Assembly: GCA_030407005.1 (NCBI GenBank) | Contig: JAUDYN010000002.1 | Location: 3,224,001 to 3,288,000, forward strand | Length of the DNA stretch: 64,000 nt | Direction: 5' to 3' | Source: Desarmillaria ectypa | Lineage: Eukaryota; Basidiomycota; Agaricomycetes; Agaricales; Physalacriaceae | Shown here: positions 48,597 through 60,804 of the stretch, in pieces | Numbering within the stretch: position 1 is the first letter of the stretch | Layout: each line of letters opens with the position of its first letter | Made by a program: the position numbers and the translations under genes | The notes under the pieces: model-generated | What the model saw: the letters and a program-made list of their open reading frames with translations, nothing else | Told to the model about the DNA's origin: nothing | Database searches by the model: none

Positions 48597-51500
48597 ATGA
48601 GCGGCCGTCGTCTCGTTCCTTATGTGGAGCTCCCCTTACGGTCCCAGCCAGCAACACCAGAATCGACTAGCCGACGTTGGGGTCGACTTCAAGCCACAAG
48701 GCCGGGGAAGAGGTCTCCCGAATCCAGCCCTAGTCCCCCTAGCTCACCAACGAAGACCATTTTTCAATCGCCAAACGCTTCTCCAAAGAAGAAAAGACGC
48801 GTAGAGTCGCCCGCTTTCGATGACAAGGAGCTAGCTCAAGTGTGTAGTCCCTATTGTGGGCACCATAAATAACTTGACGCGTTTCTAGATATCTATAGTT
48901 CTTGGGCTACGACAATCTCCCACTGTCTCTGATTTTGCAGTGAGTCTGTGAATATAAGCCTTTGGATCATCATTGAATGCTCATACAGTCTCCCATACAC
49001 GAGCGAGAGATTCGCTTTTCTCCTACGGTTTATGACTTATTTAACAACAACGAAGCAGGGCTATCGACAGCAGCCACTATGTCGGGAGCAACTTTGAGTG
49101 CGCTGTGGCAATTTTTCGCATCGGTCCATTCTGATCACCTCATAAATAGATGACAACGCGCAGTGGGATCTTTATCAGATGAACGAAGATCTTGGTGCAA
49201 GCGCTACAACATATCAATTTCAGGACGAAGAATTTGACGAAACAGACGGGATTGCGATTCCCGGCGAAACAGAGCCCGATCCTGATTCTGACCAAGGCGG
49301 CAACGACATACCTGTTCGAATCCTGGACGATTTCGTTATATACGACGACCAACAAAATGTTGTCCATATTGAGGCACTTCACATGCTTACCCCTCCTCCA
49401 AAGGGTGAGAGAAAAGGCAAGAACAAAGCAATACAAACATTCCATGCGAGTGGGATCGTCAGAGCCAAGCAATTCGAAGGTCTTGAAGATGAGTTTGTCC
49501 AAGCTCGTTCTGACCTGGATGAGGGAGAGTTGAGTATGTGCATGCGATTGGGATGTATCTTAGACTTCAATGTCCATTACTTTTCCGATGAGACGCAACA
49601 GCTAGACGGGTGAATATACTGATCTTCACTGTGTCTTTCTTATCTGATAGCATTTCAGGAGCATATACATTTGTACGGACATGGCATGGTATATCCTGCA
49701 TGTACCTTCCGACACTTATGCACCTTTTTTCCGCGACTTTTTTGTGAAGCATCGCGTCGCTCATCAAGTTGTTTCCCATGCATTGCAAGATAGAACAGCT
49801 AGTTACGAAGACTTCGTCGCTTCCTTGGATGACATACATGAGAGTACAAACTGTGTCTCATCTCAAGTGGTCATTGGGCGTGATATAAATATTGGCGATG
49901 TGATATCCGACGACACGGTTTGCGGACAACACCTTTTTTGTGATTTCAACTTCTCATCAACCATTCAGATTGCATATTTAATTGCCACGCTGCCAGTTAT
50001 ATGTGCAAATGTTGATGAACGCCTCAAAACAGTGCCCCTTATCAAACACTTCTTTGAAGCTGCAGGCATGGATCTGGAGCTTTTTGACGATGGAGATCCA
50101 TCATATATGTCTGCTGGCACGACTTCTTCTGATGAAACATCCGAATCTCACAGCGACAGAGCCACGACACCCTCATCGACAGCGGCGTCTCCGAGGCCCG
50201 AGGCGAAAAAGAAAAAGCATAAACCGTATCCCCGAAAAGAACCGGCACCAAAAATGCCCTCAAACAAGGAGAAAGCTGTTCTCATGCGTAGGGAAATAAC
50301 AGTCGTCACGCCCATCGTGGGATCTATTGCTGAAAAGCTTTACCGAAACAGACTGGAGGTTGCGGGGACACTGGAGAAGGACGAATCGCCACTTAAGGAA
50401 GTCGAAGAGAATATCAAATCCCACTATGATAACCCTGAAAGTATAATCTGGGGAGAGCGAATCACTAAACATCATTATGCTACCGTACACCTTGATGGCG
50501 TGGAGTATCAGGTTTGCCATTTCTTGTCCCCTCTTCCTGTCTGATGTATTCTTCATAGGCGGGAGACGTTGTTATGGTGATGCCATCAAACGACTCATCC
50601 TCTAACACAAAGTCCAGTACTGACGATGAGGGAAGTACCAGTAGTGATGATGAATCATCCATCTCTAATGAGAAGGGAGTTGACGACCGTAAACCTCTCC
50701 GTCCGCTATCGAAGAATATCTTTGGAAACCGATACTGGTCAGTAACCCGACCCCACCAACACTTCGAGATTAATATGTACGCTGCGTACTAGGTTCTGTC
50801 GTATTTGTTATTTCTTCTACGATGCGAAGGACAATACCAAGAAATTTCACGGGCATTGGTTCGAACACGGCAGCAGAACGCTAATGAAAGAAGTCGCTCA
50901 TTCGAAGGCCCTTTTTCAGATGAAGACCTGCGATGCTAGTCCTATTGCGTCCATCATCCGCAAGGTGGATGTCAAAATGCTAGGGGAGCGTGACAATGAG
51001 TACCTCGATGACGGCGATCCCGAGTCCACGGATTATTTTTGCAGGTATGGGAATCCTTTCGGTGACGAATGCACCTGTGTGACGATGTTTTATGATTCCA
51101 GTCTTGTCTGGGACAACAAGCAGCATGAATTCACGGATCTTCCGTCTATAGAGGAGGTACTGGAAGCAACGTCATATCAGCCTCTGCACCTCAAGTGTTA
51201 CCCATGCGCGCTCAGGGCCCGAGAAGATGCTCATGGAATGGCTAGTCCTACCAAAGGCGGTGTCACTCATTATGGGGTAGACTACCACCTCCATGACTGC
51301 GTATATGTCCGCAATGAAGACCCTGATGTCCTGCTTTTGGATATTGCACAAGTACGCTGTATCAATATCGATGAGGAAGAAGTACAGGTTGCGTATCTCG
51401 GTCGCTACAATGACCATCAGTCTACGACAGACTGCAATCAAGAGGAGGTGCGATTAACCTATACTTCTTTCTCTACACAATTTTGACAGTCATTTTAGCG

Positions 51501-53859
51501 TCGACTGTTCCTAAGCCAGAAGATGCGGTCCGCAGCCGTCAAGCGATTGCAAGGCCTTTGTTTTGTCAAGCACCTGGTTGAACAGACAGCTATCAGATCA
51601 TGGATCAAGCACGACGACCACTTTTACTTGAGCCAAGTCGAAGATTCCGAAGGGGAGCTCATACCTCTTTCGACGAAATCGTGGAAAAGATGCAAACATG
51701 GCTGCTTTGACGACCACGAGCAAGAACTCCGTGATGCACGACGACTACGGGATCGAAACTCTCCTCTTCGTGGTTTGGAACTCTTCAGTGGTGAGCCTGG
51801 TGAAAATTTATGATCCGAGTACCGCGTTCATGGCGCCTTTGTAGGCGCTGGTGGTCTAGGTACGGGCATGATGTTTTCAGGATTCGTTGAAACGAAATGG
51901 GCTGTTGAGTTTTCGCCATCGGCCGCCCAGACGTACAGGTGCGATAGTTGTTTGTAGCATTCTTTTAGTTGTTTCATTGGTGTCTCCACCTAGGTATAAT
52001 CATCCTGATACTATCGTCTATGACCAAGATGCCAGCATCCTTTTGGATCACGCTGTGCAAACCGAAGGCGGCAAGCACCCTCGTAAACTTAAATCTCACG
52101 ATGGAACATACTTGGAAAACATGCCAAAGAAAGGCGAAGTTGATTTCATCTACGGAGGTTCTGACTTGCACTTGGGTGAAATGAAGCCATACTGATTCGG
52201 TATTGTACAGGCCCGCCATGTCAGTCTTTCAGTAAAGCGAATCACAATCCAGTAAGTCGCGTTCACTTATCTACGCAGTCACACTTAAACACGTCCAGAA
52301 ACCGGACGATATCAGATCGGCGTTACCAATGGTTATGTTGGCCTATACCGAATGGTACGAGCCTAGATATTTTCTTTTGGAAAATGTGGTGGGCATGTTG
52401 ACGGCTCGTCTGGGAGCCAAATCTGCTTCACATGGTCGCTCTCTAGTCGGTGGCATGGAAATGGGGGTTATCAAGCTCATCCTAAGGATTCTGACATCGT
52501 TAGGGTAAATATTGTCTTTTCCTCAGCTGGTGAATTACGTTCAAGGCGGTTGTAGGTATCAGGTTCGCGTAAAGATCCTTCAAGCTGGGGCATACGGTGC
52601 TCCCCAGCATCGCAACCGGATTCTCATCTGGGGAGCCCGACGAGGATGGCCCTTACCTGAATTTCCAATCCCAACCCATGCTTTCCAAAGGCTGGCGTTT
52701 AGATGGAAGTTACCTAGTTTTGAAGGGGAATCATTGCCTCGTGCAACAAGGTCTCGGAATCCTGAAGACGATCATCAGTGTGCGCCTCTGAAACCGGTGA
52801 CCGTCGATGATGCTATCGGGGACCTTGTTAGTGTTATTATTATATGCATGATGCTCACCTTTCCTAATTAATCTTTCAAACATATAGCCTCCCTGGGATT
52901 GGTAAGTATGAGCTCGTCGGTATCTCCTTCGAACTCACACGATCCTTATAGGATCAACCCGCACAAGATTATCCCTTTAAACGATTACGCAAGGAAAGAG
53001 ACTCAACGTAGGATCGACAACGGGATCAAGCAGGTCTTGGCTGTCACAGGCGTTGCTCACAGAAGGCCGGGCATTGATAAAGCCGAATATATATTCTTGC
53101 CAAGGAATGCATATCAACGATGGGTGCGCCGGGCGAACATGCCCACAGTCAGTGATCATCACACCAAGACCTTTTCTCAGCCAGTCGTGGAGGCGTACGT
53201 TCTCCCTTGTTTTTCTCGGTGTCAGCTGACCGCCTTTGACAGATCCACATCTGTTCTGTTGAAACCGAATGCAAATCAGAATGGTGGGTATCTCCTTATT
53301 GCCCCAGATATCAAGTGACTTACACTTGCATCTAGATATGGATCCTCGTCTGTGTTCGAAGCATATGATAAATGCAAAATCAGGTTGGGACCAGTGATCT
53401 CGACAATTACCTGTCGTTAACGTATTCTGGCAGTGTTTTACGGACGGCTTGATGGAAACGGATACTTCCGCACTGCGATGACCCTCGTCTCGCCTAACAG
53501 CAAACACAGCGTATTGCTGCATCCCCATGTATGTACCTGATAGAATCATGATTCAAGACATACTAACGGAAAATGCAGCAAAAAAGAATTATCAGTGTGC
53601 GAGAGGCTGCTAGAGCCCAAGGATTCTCCGACAATTACACCTTTTGTTCAATCAACATGGCTGACTCGCAAAGCATGATTGATGATGTATGCCATTTAGC
53701 GCTCATTCTCTATCTTCTGACATAGTCCTTATGTAGCAATATCGCCAAATCGGAAACGCAGTGCCCGTGCCTTTGGCATTGGCACTAGGCAAGTCCCTTG
53801 GGGCTGCGCTCCTCAAAACTTGGAAGGAGAAAGATAGAGAGGGAAGTCCCTCTGTTTGA
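48597..53859 (+). CDS. DNMT1-type DNA (cytosine-5) methyltransferase
   Basis: This is a maintenance-type C5 methyltransferase acting on hemimethylated DNA in the nucleus. After a basic, Ser/Pro-rich N-terminus (MSGRRLVPYVELPLRS) comes a replication-foci domain: IPVRILDDFVIYDDQQNVVH and DMAWYILHVPSDTYAPFFRD. Two BAH domains follow: YQAGDVVMVMPS with FCRICYFFYDAKDNTKKFHG, then YGVDYHLHDCVYVRNEDPDV with VAYLGRYNDH. An ERRLFLSQKMRSAAVKRLQG hinge leads to the catalytic core: LRGLELFSGAGGLGTGMMFS (motif I), GPPCQSFSKANHNP (motif IV, catalytic Cys), YFLLENVVGM (ENV motif), GAPQHRNRILIWGARRGWPL (QxRxR), ISVREAARAQGFSDNYTF (motif IX) and YRQIGNAVPVPLALALGKSL (motif X). About ten introns of 45-60 bases join in frame, including one across the PPCQ exon. 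It appears complete, over 1,400 residues, with normal DNMT1 domain order. Confidence 0.94.
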
Positions 53860-54136
53860 TCTATTCGCATTTAAATATACCTGGTTTCTTGGCAATCTTG
53901 CAATCAGACTCAAGAAAGTTAGTACAGACTTCCTCGAAGTAGATTTGATACCCAGTGGATTATAACTCTAGATTCTTGTTACTTGTTCGATTTAAATAAA
54001 TACTCATACAATATCACCGTATCTTGTAGAATAGTCAATCAAATTACTGAAAGTTTGTTTATTCCATTGATGTTCCCTGCCTCCCGTTTTCTGGTAGGGT
54101 AGATTTGGGCCTTTGCCGTTATTATTGCTCTGCACC
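53860..54136 (+). other. Intergenic region, DNMT1 to DUF6535 gene
   Basis: No feature was recognised beyond AT-rich sequence probably holding the DNMT1 terminator. Confidence 0.3.
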
Positions 54137-57100
54137 ATGGCGACCTTGGAAGGGTTCACTGGCCTGTTCTCTCTGACTAGCAAAGATGAACGTGACGTGC
54201 AGTCGAAACGTTCAGCCGATAGCATCCAGACAGATAGAGCAGAAACGAACGAGCATCCCAGCGAGGGGACGAAGCGGCAGAGGGCAAGAACCAGGCGTCT
54301 TGGGCTAAGAAGCATAGCAAATAATATGCGCTACACGTTGGGACATGGTGGTACGTGTGTCTATATACTTGGTTCCTACTTTCCCTTAAGGTAAGAAACA
54401 AGGAAAGATGCGTTTGACTATGAAGCCAAGTATCCAGAGGATGCTATTTACGAAGAAACTGCGCCCAATGCCAGAGTCTTCAGGACTTATCATGACGAGT
54501 CACATATTTTTGACGCAAACATGGTAGAAGAACCCCTGGATACAATCGACGTGCTGCTAGTCTTTGTGAGTGTGTTTTTGACTGATCAGCAGTTGACTGG
54601 CCTTGATTGCAAGGCCGGTCTTTTTTCCGCGGTGGTCACGACGTTCATCGTCCAGACATCCCAGAATTTGCGAATATCCTACAGTCAAATGTCTGCTCTT
54701 CTTCTCTTTGAGCTGGTATCTGCTCAACGTGCCATTGCCCGTGGCGTCCCAGTTGACCAAGTTGCAACATTGGTGATCACTCCCTCAACTCCATTTACAC
54801 CTGCGACAATAGACACTTGGGTCAATGTGTTATGGTTCATACGTCTTTCATTGAGTCTGATTACGGTGCTTGGCGTCGTACTGGTGAAGCGATGGCACTA
54901 TCAATATATTTCTCTTCCCTCTGGAACGCCTCGCGGTCGCACTCGCATCCGCCAGTACCGTTATACGGGATTCAAAAAGTGGCAGCTACCAATCATTATC
55001 GGTCTTCTTTCTGTGCTCATGCAGGTCGCATTGGCGATCTTTTTTCACTAAGTCGTCCCATTGCAGCCGTCATCGGTGCTATCGCAGCTGTTGTTTATGT
55101 TGCCTACATGGTCACAAATATTCTACCCCTTCTGTATCCTTAGTATCCCTACAAGACACCATTGTCTTACCTTGTTCAACAGCTCTATACTCGCTCCCCG
55201 ATCCCGGCACTGCTGATCTTTCTCGCAAAGAGTTTAGCAGCAGACTCTCAATTTGCAAGTGTTTCCATCAAAGAAGCTGAGCATCAGGCCGTGAAAGACA
55301 TGGGTCGTGATCTGGGCGTACAGTTGTTGGGATTTTGCTGGAAAGTTCTAGAAGGAGCAATCCGGCATCATGCCGAGAGTCGATGAGTAAGCAAGAGAGT
55401 CGTAGAAAGTTATAGTACATTCTAGATTCTAGTGCGAAGTAGTATAAATATGAGCTCTGTATGAGCCATAGAATAACAATTCCTTTACATCTGGCTTTAC
55501 CAGCCTGGAGTCTACCCTGCGCAACACCCAGGATTCCAACAACAGTCACTGCATTGGCTGTTCACCAAGCCCTCTAATCCCACCGTTCGAAGCATAGTGG
55601 TTCAGGCCATCGGAGGGCTACAAATCAGTTCTCTAGAATACTTGAAACGGGTATTCGATAGGTCGGACATTGCATGGGAGCAAGAGTTACTGCTCCATAA
55701 TTGTGTTGCGTATGACAATGAATTCAGCAATACAGCTTGGCCAGTGCGTGGCCTGGAGCGCAAAATTGAGCGCCTCCTTCGCTTCGAGCTCTTCTTTCCG
55801 AGAGATAATACTCCAAGGGACTATTTAATCCTTTCCAAGTCGGCACCTCACGAACTCACTGCTGTCGTGGCCAGCGTCTTGATCACAGAAAGGATCTACG
55901 CCTTCATCCTATTGTTTGGATCAGTATTCTCAAGCAAGCAAGTCTTGAGGGTGATCGGATCTCGGTTGGCGGGAATATTCCCTTTCATATGGCATCATTG
56001 ACCAACTGCCGTTCGAAGGACACGTTGACGAGCCGGTTGTAAGCAAGCAAAGCGCTACTTTATCTCACGTCCTCCGTCGCTACCCCGACATCCTGCCCAT
56101 CGCTTACAAAATATTTGCCGGGTTCGATTCGTACACCAGCTATTCGTCACACAACTTGTCAGACCCGGTTCATCTCCTATTAGCGCTCGACAACTATTTG
56201 TTTGCACTGTCGTCGTATACAGCAGACAACGATCACCATTCCGCCTCGTTGACTCCTTCGAACGGAGACCACGAGTCTTTAAAGGCGCGATTGTTTTTCT
56301 TCACAAGCATTATACCCCACATTGATCCGAGTGCTATTTTCCCGGCCATAAGTGAATAGTGTCTGATACTCGATACCGCTAGGCGAGCTATTGAATCACA
56401 ATTGTTTACCCTTCCAGCAGATTCTAGTAACTTTGTCGGTCTATGGAAAGTGAGGACTGCGGTGATCAGAATTTTTGCAAAGCTCGTTGGTGCTTACCCT
56501 CTGCTGGGAACCGTCGCAAGGCCCCAGAAAAAGATATTACGAGACTGGTTCACCTTACCGCGGATAAAACACACACTGGCTCTCTTAAACCACGCGACCC
56601 TGTACGCTAACGCAGACTCAGACTATTCGAACCGGGACACGTATATCGACGTCGTCTTCAAGATATTAGAGGCGTGCTTCAGCTACAATGTTGCTTCCGC
56701 GTTTGACGCTTTCATGGAAATCGATGGTTTTCGATTTTCTTGGTCAGAATCGATGCCGGTACCAGTGCGTGAATGCTCTGGCTGCCTATATTTCTAGGGC
56801 ATCTATGACGGGGCGAAGATCTTCTAGCGATACCATTCACCTCGAATCGTCCGGGAGCAGAATCCGAGTGGATTATCTTTATCAGCCGAACAGTCTTTTC
56901 ACTGTAGCGGTGATTCTGGCATTCAATCAGTCTAAGTGGCAGGGTAGGGTTCAGTTACACAGAAAAATCAAGCAGAATATCTTGGCCTTAGTACAACTTC
57001 GTCCAAATGCTAATGCATGGGCCACTTGCCGTTCCAGGCTAATACACTTGTCGAGAGATGCGCATTACTTTGCCACTTTGCAGTTACCAAATTTCGGGCA

Positions 57101-57377
57101 GATCGTCTACGCGAAACCAGAAGAGATGCAAATACTCAAGAGCAACCTTCAGGTGACTCTTGATGCGCTCAGTAAAATTTTCCTTGAGTTTCAGGCAGCA
57201 CCTCAGTCGGTAAGTTACATCGGTTTAGAACCACAGGGATCAAGACTTGGCGGTCGGACCCATCCTCGGTTCCAAAATAGAGACTGCCTTGAGGCGCTGG
57301 AGAAGAGTGTATTAACTACAGATAATCGTTCAAGTATTTTATCGGAACCATCAGCAAAGTATTCGACGCACCGTTAA
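54137..57377 (+). pseudogene. DUF6535-type membrane protein, broken
   Basis: The family is a large, expanded group of basidiomycete proteins of unknown function with an N-terminal membrane domain. After MATLEGFTGLFSLTSKDERD and a basic stretch, the typical core reads EEPLDTIDVLLVF, then AGLFSAVVTTFIVQTSQNLR and ISYSQMSALLLFELVSAQRA. Membrane segments follow (NVLWFIRLSLSLITVLGVVL, QLPIIIGLLSVLMQVALAIF). After AIFF the frame is lost at about 55045. The next helices (AVIGAIAAVVYVAYMVTNIL) are in another frame, and a TAG at 55141-55143 stands where CAG would give PQYPYKTPLS. Further stops interrupt the C-terminal half, which still has long coherent stretches (EYLKRVFDRSDIAWEQELLL; RTAVIRIFAKLVGAYPLLG). 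Its last 27 bases overlap the end of the opposite-strand gene. The function is unknown for the whole family. Confidence 0.68.
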
Positions 57378-58558
57378 GCTTCGGCATTCACATAGTTCAA
57401 TCTTTCGCTGCCAATATCTGTTCCAATCTTGCGACTTTATGGCTGTTTCTATACCGGGTGCGATCTCCTGGTCGGTTTTGGTACTAATGCGAATATCGGT
57501 TGGGATACGAGAGATTCCCTGTGCATGCACTGTGGCCTTGCAAACATAGCGAGATTCCGCCGATGCCGCCGACATTAAACTACACACCATCGAAAAGTTG
57601 TCGGGAACAAGACTGTCGTCAATCGGATCCTCTAGCGACTCGAAAAGAGCCGATCCGTAACGCGCAAGCCGAGATTTCTGCACGATTCTGAAAACAAGAG
57701 AAACCGTTCAGGCGACGGATAACAACAATTGGAGAGGATGGCTTACTCTTGAAAGAGATCCAGGTCTCCGAGTAGCTACGATAGACGAGAGATTTCGGGG
57801 ACGTTCGCAAGGGTCGATACGCATAAAGGGTACGAAGATCAGTTCCTCTTCAAGCACATCGGAGCCTGGAAGCTTGACCAGGAACATCTGGCAGACCAGA
57901 CTATCAGTCTCCGAAGCTTTGTCTGGAGCATGTGTATCTGGGGCCTCTTGTTGACCGTCGAGAATTCGTAGGATTCTATCATCGTCTACTCCAGACTCGA
58001 GGAGTTGACTGTAGCGTCTATTCTCCTCGATGGCTTTGTACAGCTTGCAGGAAAAATGTACATATGGCGCCTAGGAATGGTCCCGCAATTCTGCTGGTAT
58101 ACGTACGCAAAGATCATAGCAGGTAGGATGGTAACAGTTGTTCCATGGCAGAGGCTTCGATACCTCCATAGGTTCCCTGGACCTTGGATGGGCCGTTGCC
58201 AGCAAGATGGGAACGCATATGGTAGGCCGTGCATGTTGGAATTTTCGAGTGTGAAGCTTTGTAAGTCCCTGTTTCACTGGTCGGATGCAGCGAGCATAGT
58301 ATTTTGGGTCCTCTTCACTTGAAACGTCGTACTAAATAGCTTTCAGTGAATGAGTTTAAAGCGAGCTGCAGAATGACATACCTCGAAGCAGTAACCAGCA
58401 TATTTCTTATCCTGCAGGACCTCTAGTCTTCGCAACATAGCATCGTCGCCTCCGTCACAGTACAACTCCAGAATGGCCGCTACATCGATGAAATAAGTGA
58501 AATAAGAGTACCAAGGTGGAGCCGTTTCAAACCTCGTGTCAAGCGGGTAAGCAGCCAT
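57351..58558 (-). CDS. Hypothetical protein, four exons, family not recognised
   Basis: I do not recognise this gene, but its structure looks real. It starts MAAYPLDTRFETAPPWYSYF and runs to AGYCFE. A 50-base intron joins this to YDVSSEEDPKYYARCIRPVK, then KLHTRKFQHARPTICVPILL and NNCYHPTCYDLC. A second short intron joins to APYVHFSCKLYKAIEENRRY, SQLLESGVDDDRILRILDGQ and a stretch ending IDPCERPRNLSSIVATRRPG. A third intron (near 57680-57745) joins to IVQKSRLARYGSALFESLED and a C-terminal part ending SLTVRRILC. All three joins keep the frame. No signal peptide, membrane helix or known motif is seen. Several His/Cys residues (NNCYHPTC) might bind metal, but this is a guess. The length is about 340 residues. 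The tail overlaps the broken DUF6535 gene by 27 bases. Confidence 0.6.
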
Positions 58559-58863
58559 GGTGGAGTGGAAACGATAGGGGGGAAACGATGAGCGGCTATG
58601 TATAAATTGAGCATATTTATCCTATCTCCTGGGTGGCAACAAAAGATCAAGAACAAGGGACAAAGGCGTGGGAAGATCGGCCAATCTCGATCACCGTCTC
58701 GATTCGCCATTGTTTATCTTGGTCCACTTGGTCCTTGCACTTGCTTGTCTCTCTTTCAGTAATGCAGAACAAAGAATATCTTCCTTAACTGTTGGGACAA
58801 TGCAGCCATAACAGCAGCTCTCCTCATATAAAATAGGGAGGCAATCATGACTCTTCTACTTTT
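58559..58863 (+). other. Intergenic region between two unrecognised genes
   Basis: Nothing was recognised. A TATA-like ATATAAAATAGG at about 58825-58836 precedes the plus-strand open frame that follows. Confidence 0.35.
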
Positions 58864-59493
58864 TTGCTTTTTACGATTGCCACTAGAGCATCACTTTACA
58901 CTCGCTTACAGCTGGCAGGCATGGTGCCGCCTGTACATCCTTGTTATCTTCTAATGTTTTCGCGCTATTCTGTACTCTCCGAAGACCACGATCCCACCAA
59001 ACCTGCTAAGCCGCCCAGTATCACAAAGTCTCCGTCAGTTAGGCCACGGAAAGGACGCCCGATCTACAAACCTGGTCAGATCTGCCTTGTGAAAGAATCT
59101 ACATTTGCGCCATTGTCTGCAGCTTTGATAGAAGCGCACGGCCCCTTTGCTTTCCTAGAAGGCTCTTCGCTGATCATCCAAGGTAAACGAATCGTCCCCG
59201 TTTCCTCCGGGACAGAGCGAGCGTGCAGCATTATGGACGCCCCACATCATCTTCTGGCTCAGAAAAGGAAGAAGAGCTATTTTATCTGTCTCATGGCCAC
59301 GTTTGCGTCTTCTGGAGCTCAGTATGACCGTCTTGGAAAGCTTCTCCAGCGATTTGTCGTTCTCATCGAACCAAACGAACGGCTTCTTCCCGACTCAGAC
59401 ATGTATGCGTTGAAGACGGACCCAGCTTGGCGTCATCCTCGGCAATGGGCAATCTCCTATATAATATTCCCGGAGCAACCTTTGAGACTTTGA
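58864..59493 (+). CDS. Hypothetical protein, family not recognised
   Basis: A single open frame of 209 codons. It begins MLFTIATRASLYTRLQLAGM; a second ATG at 58921 (MVPPVHPCYLLMF) is an equally good start. The middle is basic and proline-rich (DPTKPAKPPSITKSPSVRPR, GRPIYKPGQICLVKESTFAP). A later stretch, FAFLEGSSLIIQGKRIVPVS, looks like beta structure, and the C-terminus reads DPAWRHPRQWAISYIIFPEQ. No signal peptide or known domain is apparent. A TATA-like element lies about 30 bases upstream. The composition is coding-like, but the frame could extend through an intron into the following 200 bases. It could also be a relic of a longer gene. Confidence 0.42.
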   Translation: MLFTIATRASLYTRLQLAGMVPPVHPCYLLMFSRYSVLSEDHDPTKPAKPPSITKSPSVRPRKGRPIYKPGQICLVKESTFAPLSAALIEAHGPFAFLEGSSLIIQGKRIVPVSSGTERACSIMDAPHHLLAQKRKKSYFICLMATFASSGAQYDRLGKLLQRFVVLIEPNERLLPDSDMYALKTDPAWRHPRQWAISYIIFPEQPLRL

Positions 59494-59862
59494 TGGTAAA
59501 GGCCGTCAACTTTCCAGTACCGAGTATGACCGACTAGCCCAGCACTGCTCCGATCAGCGGGTATTATTGGAACGCGATACGCAGGCAAACGAGCATCTGA
59601 AGCAGTAGATGTATGACGAACTCGTGGTAAGTCCAAGCTGTGGTGAAATATAGCTGCCATGCATTGCTGACTTGCTCTCTAAGGACTGGAAACCTGACCC
59701 AGGTGACGCCAACAAAGCATCAAGACTTAATCGATCCAATAGACTTATGGGAACACAACTATCCAGACTGATCCAAATAATGCCATCAGCGACGTGCCCG
59801 TTTATGCTCAGCAGTGAAAGGTATTTCGTCAATTAGTTCAAAAGGACTACGTCACTGAACGT
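59494..59862 (+). other. Stretch between hypothetical gene and inverted-repeat arm
   Basis: No gene or repeat was recognised. The exact inverted repeat begins at 59863. Confidence 0.35.
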
Positions 59863-60194
59863 TACGACAAGTCTGGTGAGGTAGAGGCAAGTAAGCCATT
59901 GCGAGCGGTCCTTAACTTTCGATTCAGAAGACAAGAGCAATTGATAAAAGTGGATCGATAAACCAGTCATATATCTATGTACCGAAACAAGGATAGTAAC
60001 CAACACATAGTAATAGGAATTCAACCGGGCTGCGAGCACGCGAGCCCACCCCACCAATCATCTAAAGCGTCGACGTTCTCGCTACATAGAAACGCGAGTC
60101 AGTGAAGGACACATTTAACTATGAAGCAGTCACTGCTTACTCGTATCTGTTCACTGCTGGACTGGTGGTGTGGGTACGGCTTTGCCAGTGACGC
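59863..60194 (-). repeat. Inverted-repeat arm, 3' part of copy B (332 bases)
   Basis: Reverse-complemented, this segment is identical base for base to 63087-63418. It covers the last 44 bases of gene B, its stop, the 3'UTR intron and the 3' flank. Identity ends abruptly at 59863/63418. Confidence 0.93.
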
Positions 60195-60804
60195 CGCCAA
60201 CAGCACCTCCCACAATCGAAGTGACTCCTCCTACAGCTCCCCCTACAACCGAAGTGACTCCCCGTACGACTGAGGTGACGGCAGCGATGTCAGCTTCAAT
60301 AGCCTTGGACGCAGCGGGCAGCACGCTAGATTGTACAGTAAAGACGCCACCAAAGCTGGCTCCCGCAACCCCCCCACCGACGGAGATGACGACGGCCTGA
60401 CGGGCTTCGAGCTCTTGAGACGAGGCCTCAGCAGTGGCGGTAGCGGCTGGTGCGGAAATGGAAGCGGATTCATCAGCAAGGATGCCACCAATGAGAGAGG
60501 TGACTCCTGAAATGATTCCAGGGACGAGCTGACGAGCTTCGAGGTCTTCAGCTACAGCACTGGCGGTAGCAGCTGGTACGGAAGCGGAGGCAGATTCATC
60601 GGCAAGGATGCCCCCAATGAGAGAGGTGACTCCTGAAATGATTCCAGGGACGAGCTGTCGAGCTTCGACGTTTTGCGTGGGGGCCGCTCCCACAGGCCTA
60701 GGGATACCCTGCTCTTGCCTTTTCATCATGGCAGGACTGGCCAGTCCTCCAGAGAGGTGGGCGCTGAGCACAACCAAAGCGGACAAGATGGCGAATTTCG
60801 ACAT
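60151..60804 (-). CDS. Secreted Gly/Val-rich modular repeat protein (copy B)
   Basis: This is a paralogue of the gene at 17944-19113. The signal peptide and propeptide are the same (MSKFAILSALVVLSAHLSGG, LASPAMMKRQEQGIPRP), with one Glu-to-Gly change just after (VGAAPTQ for VEAAPTQ). The 217-residue product is shorter. It has two copies of a QLVPGIISGVTSLIGGILAD block followed by the Ala-rich ESAS..AATA linker, one ISVGGG..SFGGVFTV strand, one SKAIEADIAAVTSVV stretch and a final run of VGGAVGGVTS repeats. It ends GKAVPTPPVQQ, close to GKAAPTPSIQQ of copy A. A TATATAAG box lies at 60904-60911. No internal stop is present, so it is presumably functional. Module number, not sequence drift, accounts for most of the difference from A. 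The function is unknown; secretion and Kex2 processing are inferred. Confidence 0.77.
   Translation of the reverse strand: MSKFAILSALVVLSAHLSGGLASPAMMKRQEQGIPRPVGAAPTQNVEARQLVPGIISGVTSLIGGILADESASASVPAATASAVAEDLEARQLVPGIISGVTSLIGGILADESASISAPAATATAEASSQELEARQAVVISVGGGVAGASFGGVFTVQSSVLPAASKAIEADIAAVTSVVRGVTSVVGGAVGGVTSIVGGAVGGVTGKAVPTPPVQQ

Noticed and set aside
56120..56145. GGGTTCGATTC resembling a tRNA B box
   Set aside because: It lies inside a coherent DUF6535 coding stretch and no acceptor or anticodon stem can be drawn around it.
59833..60057. 74-codon open frame identical over 65 residues to one at 63224
   Set aside because: The identity is explained by the exact inverted repeat, and the frame lies in the 3' flank of gene B and copy C.
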